Below are positions 5,721 through 5,732 of a stretch of 5,732 nucleotides of DNA, in pieces. Both the position numbers and the translations under genes were made by a program. Numbering within the stretch: the stretch's first letter is position 1; each line of letters begins with the position of its first letter. The notes below the pieces were generated by a model. The model saw only the letters and a program-made list of their open reading frames with translations. It was not told the DNA's origin and did not search any database. Source of the DNA: ANME-2 cluster archaeon (GTDB taxonomy: Archaea > Halobacteriota > Methanosarcinia > Methanosarcinales > Methanocomedenaceae); assembly GCA_022353185.1 (NCBI GenBank), contig JAKRWB010000615.1, positions 1 through 5,732 on the forward strand, given 5' to 3'.

Positions 5721-5732
5721 TCTTTTTTATTT
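5721..5732 (+). terminator. Oligo-T terminator candidate after pcn-priL
   Basis: The window ends in TCTTTTTTATTT, a six-T run then three more Ts, about 100 bp past the priL stop. Archaeal transcription commonly ends at oligo-T tracts without needing a hairpin. A 6-bp inverted repeat (CAGATT at 5674-5679, AATCTG at 5694-5699) lies upstream but is weak. The tract may continue past the window edge. Confidence 0.45.

Overview
The window looks like a piece of a euryarchaeal chromosome, most probably from the Methanosarcinales or a relative such as an ANME-2 lineage. Reasons: it carries an archaeal-type PCNA, the large subunit of the archaeal/eukaryotic primase, an NMD3 protein and a Taw2 wybutosine enzyme, plus a hexulose-6-phosphate synthase fused to an RraA-like domain, a combination I associate with methanogenic Euryarchaeota. 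AT-rich TATA-like boxes lie upstream of the operons. The family calls are firm; the order-level taxonomy is inference from the gene set.

Layout: 3-1301 (+) is the HPS-RraA fusion gene. It converges on a minus-strand block read right to left: nmd3 (about 3599-2553), taw2 (2546-1512, 6 bp after nmd3) and a 34-codon membrane-peptide ORF (1433-1329) that conventional gene calling would miss. The 210-bp stretch 1302-1511 is therefore not empty. A divergent promoter region (about 3600-3778) with one AT-rich box readable on both strands separates this block from the plus-strand replication pair pcn (3779-4516) and priL (4532-5620), which are 15 bp apart. After priL, 5621-5732 holds degenerate repeats, short direct repeats, a small palindrome and a T tract that may end transcription.

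How the genes fit together: pcn and priL supply the sliding clamp and the Fe-S primase subunit of the replisome. The divergent nmd3-taw2 pair concerns the translation apparatus: a large-subunit ribosome factor, and the enzyme adding the aminocarboxypropyl side chain to the tricyclic base next to the tRNA-Phe anticodon. HPS-RraA probably supplies pentose phosphates by running the ribulose-monophosphate reaction in the synthetic direction, as in archaea lacking the oxidative pentose-phosphate pathway. All five long genes appear intact. No RNA gene, CRISPR array, insertion sequence or phage gene was seen. I found no clearly new multi-gene system; the best lead is the small membrane-peptide ORF beside taw2.
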